Of a DNA stretch of 64,000 bases, positions 60,419-64,000 are shown piece by piece. A model generated the notes under the pieces. That model saw only the letters and a program-made list of their open reading frames with translations, did not search any database and had not been told where the DNA came from. This stretch comes from Crocinitomicaceae bacterium (lineage in GTDB: Bacteria > Bacteroidota > Bacteroidia > Flavobacteriales_D > Crocinitomicaceae), in NCBI GenBank assembly GCA_016719925.1, contig JADJYC010000010.1:53577-117576 (forward strand). The letters are read 5' to 3'. The translations under genes were made by a program, and so were the position numbers. How positions within the stretch are numbered: the first letter of the stretch is position 1; the number at the start of each line of letters is the position of its first letter.

Positions 60419-63400
60419 TACATATTACGACGATACTGACCGCCCACTTCAAAAAGTGAACCCGTAATTTGCCCTAACGAACAATGTTTGGTTACTTCCA
60501 TGAGTTCGGCAAAAAGATTTCTATTCTGAATTGCTTCCTCCTGCAATTTATCAAGCGATTTTTCACTGACTGATTTTTTTGCCTCATGCAAATTCTTCAG
60601 CATCGAAATCTGATATTGCTTTTCCTCTTCCGTTGCACGAATCACTTCTTTTGGTAAAACGGTTGGTGATCCTTTTGAACTCAAGAACGTATTCACTCCA
60701 ATAATTGGAAATTCACCTGTGTGTTTCAGCGTTTCATAATACAAACTTTCTTCCTGAATTTTGCTGCGCTGATACATGGTTTCCATGGCACCTAAAACTC
60801 CTCCACGCTCTGTGATTCGGTCAAACTCTGAAAGTACCGCTTCCTCAACCAGATCAGTCAATTCTTCAATGATGAAAGAACCTTGCAGCGGGTTTTCATT
60901 TTTAGCAAGACCTAATTCGCGGTTGATGATTAACTGAATGGCCATTGCTCTTCTCACTGATTCTTCTGTAGGAGTTGTGATGGCTTCATCGTATGCGTTT
61001 GTATGCAATGAATTACAATTGTCATAAATCGCATACAAAGCCTGAAGCGTTGTGCGGATATCATTAAAATCAATTTCCTGTGCGTGAAGTGAACGACCTG
61101 AAGTTTGAATGTGATATTTCAACATTTGCGCACGTTCATCGGCGTGATATTTTTTAGCTAATGCTTTTGCCCAGATTCTTCTTGCCACACGACCAATCAC
61201 AGCATATTCCGGATCAATTCCGTTCGAGAAAAAGAACGAAAGGTTTGGACCAAATTTATTGATGTCCATTCCTCTGCTCAAATAGTATTCTACATAGGTA
61301 AATCCGTTTGCTAAAGTAAATGCCAATTGCGTAATTGGATTTGCTCCTGCTTCTGCAATGTGATATCCTGAAATAGAAACGGAATAAAAATTCCGTACTC
61401 CGTTATCAATAAAATATTCCTGCACATCACCCATTAAACGCAGCGCAAATTCAGTGGAGAAAATACACGTATTTTGTGCCTGATCTTCTTTCAAAATATC
61501 TGCCTGAACAGTACCTCTGACTTTCTTCAAGGTATCCGCTTTTATTTTTGCATACACATCAGCAGGCAATACCTGATCACCCGTTAATCCTAATAACATC
61601 AAACCAAGTCCGTCATTTCCCTCAGGCAATTCTCCCTGGTATTTTGGACGAACTAATTTTTTGTCATCGTAGAGTTCTTTGTATTTTGCCTCAACGGTTT
61701 TTTCCAGTTTATTTTCTTTGATGTAAACTTCACATTCCTGATCAATAGCAGCGTTCATGAAAAATCCTAAAAGCATTGGAGCCGGACCATTAATCGTCAT
61801 ACTCACGGATGTTTTTGGATCAGTCAAACGGAAACCGGAATACAATTTTTTTGCATCATCCAGACAGCAAATTGATACACCTGAATTTCCGATTTTTCCA
61901 TAAATATCCGGACGTAAATCTGGATCGTTTCCATAAAGTGTTACCGAATCAAACGCTGTTGACAAACGCTTTGCCGGCATGGATAAACTCACATAATGGA
62001 AACGCTTGTTGGTTCTTTCCGGTCCGCCTTCACCGGCAAACATTCTGGTTGGATCTTCTCCTTCCCGTTTAAACGGAAACAAACCAGAAGTGTATGGAAA
62101 TTCACCCGGAACATTTTCCTGCAAACTCCATCTCAGCACATCACCCCAGCCTTTGTATTTTGGCAAAGCCACTTTTGGAAGCTGCACATGTGAAAGTGAC
62201 TCTGTATGCGTAGCCATGGAAAGTTCATTGTCACGCACTTTGAATTTGTAAAGCGGCGCTTTGTATTTTTCTACTTTCTCATTCCAGTTTTCAATGATGA
62301 GCCAGTTTTTGGGATCAAGATTTATTTTTTCTTTTTCAAAAAGTTCTGCCAGTGATTTTGCCAGACGATCTTCATCTGCCGGTTTCATTGCACGAATGGT
62401 ATCAATGGATTGATGAAGCGCATGCATGCGGTTTGCAACTTCAACCTGCTCATCAACCCACTTATCGTAATTACGGTTATTCTCAGAAATCTCAGAAAGA
62501 TAACGCGTACGTGCCGGTGGAATCACAAAAATCTTTTCAGACATTTCTTTGGTGATCGCATAATTAGATGACAACGGAGCGCCTGTTTTTTCAGCCACTT
62601 TATCCATGATCGCTTTGTAAAGCGTGTTCATGCCCAGGTCATTGAACTGCGATGCAATGGTTCCGTAAACCGGAATTTCTTCCTCCTTTGCTTCCCACAT
62701 ATTGTGGTTGCGGCGGTATTGTTTTTTTACATCGCGCAAAGCATCCAACGCACCGCGTTTATCAAATTTATTGAGCGCAACAATGTCTGCAAAATCCAGC
62801 ATGTCAATTTTTTCCAATTGTGTTGCTGCACCAAATTCAGGTGTCATCACATACAACGATGCATGCGAATGATCTAAAATTTCAGTATCACTTTGACCAA
62901 TTCCGGAAGTTTCTAAAATGATCAAATCATAGTTTGCTGCTTTCAAAACATCAATGGCTTCAGCCACGTGTTTAGACAGCGCCAGATTACTTTGACGCGT
63001 TGCCAGTGAACGCATATACACCCGTTTGTTGCGGATGGAGTTCATGCGAATACGGTCACCCAAAAGTGCACCGCCTGTTTTTCTTTTTGAAGGATCAACT
63101 GAAACGATTGCAATATTTTTATCTGGGAAATCCAATAAAAACCGTCTCACCAATTCATCTACTAACGATGATTTACCAGCACCACCTGTACCTGTAATAC
63201 CAAGCACAGGTGTTTTAGAATCAACGGCAATTTTTTTGACTTTATCCAATTCCGGTTTTGATTGCTCCGGAAAATTTTCAGCAGCAGAAATCAAACGCGC
63301 AATACTCAGCGGATTTTTTTCTTTGATGTGATTTACTTCTCCGTTCAAATTGTCACCCACAGAAAAATCAGCACGCTGAACCAGATCATTGATCATTCCC

Positions 63401-63798
63401 TGCAAACCCATGGCACGGCCATCATCCGGGTGATAGATGCGGGTGATACCGTAATCTTGTAATTCTTTTATTTCAGAAGGCAAAATGGTTCCGCCGCCGC
63501 CTGCAAATATTTTGATGTGACCCGCCCCTTTTTCTTTGAGCAAATCATACATGTACTTCAAATACTCGGTATGCCCGCCCTGATACGATGTCATTGCAAT
63601 GGCCTGCGCATCTTCCTGAATGGCGCAATCAACAACCTCTTCCACACTGCGGTCATTCCCCAGGTGAATGACTTCACAACCAGTTGACTGAATGATACGG
63701 CGCATGATATTGATGGCAGCATCATGCCCGTCAAAAAGTGATGCGGCAGTGACTACTCTGACATTGTGTTTTGGTTTGTAGGGGTGTACTTGTTCCAT
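60418..63798 (-). CDS. icmF: Isobutyryl-CoA mutase fused (IcmF)
   Basis: This 1126-residue protein joins all parts of a B12-dependent acyl-CoA mutase. The B12 domain (1-140) has the cobalt-binding DGHD (23-26). A MeaB-type G-protein chaperone follows (about 190-420) with loop GTGGAGKS (203-210), VDPSKRKTGG and NKFDKRG. The substrate barrel (about 560-1126) has the signature YTSGLFPFKR (569-578) followed by EGEDPTRMFAGEG. The Phe at 574 or 576 in place of the Tyr of methylmalonyl-CoA mutases favours isobutyryl-CoA as substrate. The order B12-GTPase-barrel is unique to IcmF. The gene is intact, starts under a perfect -7 box and ends with TAATG into phosphatase 3. Confidence 0.95.
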   Translation of the reverse strand: MEQVHPYKPKHNVRVVTAASLFDGHDAAINIMRRIIQSTGCEVIHLGNDRSVEEVVDCAIQEDAQAIAMTSYQGGHTEYLKYMYDLLKEKGAGHIKIFAGGGGTILPSEIKELQDYGITRIYHPDDGRAMGLQGMINDLVQRADFSVGDNLNGEVNHIKEKNPLSIARLISAAENFPEQSKPELDKVKKIAVDSKTPVLGITGTGGAGKSSLVDELVRRFLLDFPDKNIAIVSVDPSKRKTGGALLGDRIRMNSIRNKRVYMRSLATRQSNLALSKHVAEAIDVLKAANYDLIILETSGIGQSDTEILDHSHASLYVMTPEFGAATQLEKIDMLDFADIVALNKFDKRGALDALRDVKKQYRRNHNMWEAKEEEIPVYGTIASQFNDLGMNTLYKAIMDKVAEKTGAPLSSNYAITKEMSEKIFVIPPARTRYLSEISENNRNYDKWVDEQVEVANRMHALHQSIDTIRAMKPADEDRLAKSLAELFEKEKINLDPKNWLIIENWNEKVEKYKAPLYKFKVRDNELSMATHTESLSHVQLPKVALPKYKGWGDVLRWSLQENVPGEFPYTSGLFPFKREGEDPTRMFAGEGGPERTNKRFHYVSLSMPAKRLSTAFDSVTLYGNDPDLRPDIYGKIGNSGVSICCLDDAKKLYSGFRLTDPKTSVSMTINGPAPMLLGFFMNAAIDQECEVYIKENKLEKTVEAKYKELYDDKKLVRPKYQGELPEGNDGLGLMLLGLTGDQVLPADVYAKIKADTLKKVRGTVQADILKEDQAQNTCIFSTEFALRLMGDVQEYFIDNGVRNFYSVSISGYHIAEAGANPITQLAFTLANGFTYVEYYLSRGMDINKFGPNLSFFFSNGIDPEYAVIGRVARRIWAKALAKKYHADERAQMLKYHIQTSGRSLHAQEIDFNDIRTTLQALYAIYDNCNSLHTNAYDEAITTPTEESVRRAMAIQLIINRELGLAKNENPLQGSFIIEELTDLVEEAVLSEFDRITERGGVLGAMETMYQRSKIQEESLYYETLKHTGEFPIIGVNTFLSSKGSPTVLPKEVIRATEEEKQYQISMLKNLHEAKKSVSEKSLDKLQEEAIQNRNLFAELMEVTKHCSLGQITGSLFEVGGQYRRNM

Positions 63799-63827
63799 AG
63801 TTTTTTAAGCGTGATTTGGAATAGGTA

Positions 63828-63835
63828 CAAATATA
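63828..63835 (-). promoter_or_regulatory. -7 box (TATATTTG) before icmF
   Basis: A perfect TAnnTTTG on the minus strand, 29 bases before the icmF ATG. Confidence 0.5.
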
Positions 63836-63902
63836 GGGAAAAGTGAGGGGAAAATAAATGGCTGGTTTTTAGCTATTAAAACAACTAAACATTAGATTTA
63901 AG

Positions 63903-63930
63903 GGTCATTCCGAACGAAGCGAGGAATCGC
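63903..63930 (+). repeat. Dispersed repeat fragment (GTCATTCCGAACGAAGCGAG)
   Basis: The sequence GTCATTCCGAACGAAGCGAG followed by GAATC is one I recall as a very common dispersed unit between genes of many genomes. Only one copy lies in the window, near its right edge. The remaining bases 63840-64000 show no gene. Confidence 0.5.
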
Positions 63931-64000
63931 GCCGGCTTACTGAAAACGGTTATAAACAATTCGTTTAGAAAAAAGATAAAGCCTGGGGCATTTTATTTGT

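Noticed and set aside
60219..60467. Plus-strand frame across the repeat region
   Set aside because: It is repeat-derived, antisense to phosphatase 3 and icmF, and lacks any recognisable domain.
1..64000. CRISPR arrays, prophage, integrative elements, tRNA or rRNA genes
   Set aside because: No evenly spaced direct repeats, integrase, phage structural genes or tRNA-like cloverleafs were seen on reading both strands.

Overview
The window looks like a chromosomal segment of a member of the Bacteroidota, probably Flavobacteriales-like. The sequence evidence is: A/T-rich DNA, Bacteroidota-type promoters (TAnnTTTG, sometimes with an upstream TTG), a C-terminal type IX secretion sorting domain on one protease, an ATP-type PEP carboxykinase, a fused alpha/beta 2-oxoacid dehydrogenase E1, an IcmF mutase, and lipid A genes of a Gram-negative cell (lpxH, lpxK). 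The genus-level assignment is a guess. I saw no rRNA, tRNA, CRISPR array, prophage or transposase.

Layout. 0-9.8 kb: two secreted subtilases, a DUF5606 protein, an oligoendopeptidase and lipoamide dehydrogenase. 10.0-17.3 kb: a compact minus-strand cluster, lpxK-pnp-gatB-two TlpA-like thioredoxins-secreted protein-lpxH, with TAATG stop/start overlaps and a clear terminator after lpxH. 17.4-29 kb: WG-repeat proteins, envelope proteins of unknown role, a TerB-like protein, an M61 peptidase, a PAS-GAF protein that stops where a kinase would begin, and purC. 29.4-36.5 kb: a giant alpha-2-macroglobulin lipoprotein and a membrane transglutaminase-like protein. 36.8-46.1 kb: hbd, a broken corA, a LigB-type dioxygenase, a MOSC protein, pckA, a cation/proton antiporter, a DnaQ+GIY-YIG nuclease and a membrane thioredoxin. 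46.1-60.4 kb: four SpoIIE-type phosphatases with different sensor parts (three TPR, one extracytoplasmic) around an XRE regulator, a YbjN-like/PspA pair, an Ere-like remnant, the E1 fusion and a HepT/MntA-like pair. 60.4-63.8 kb: icmF.

Two signals dominate. First, reading frames are broken or scrambled by about 43 small indels in 21 genes, almost all in short homopolymers and including genes expected to be important (gatB, lpxH, pckA). Conserved protein sequence resumes in another frame each time, so I read these as consensus errors rather than decay or recoding. I give each gene its full reconstructed span, and have checked that the total length becomes a multiple of three after the proposed repairs. 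Second, several families of short palindromic or dispersed repeats sit between genes and have also entered genes: a perfect 18-bp-arm palindrome lies in frame inside one SpoIIE gene, a repeat-derived stretch supplies the likely signal peptide of another, and a palindrome abuts the truncated end of the PAS-GAF gene.

The most system-like feature is the SpoIIE cluster, which suggests a partner-switching stress network next to PspA. That functional link is inference; no partner kinase or STAS antagonist was recognised here.
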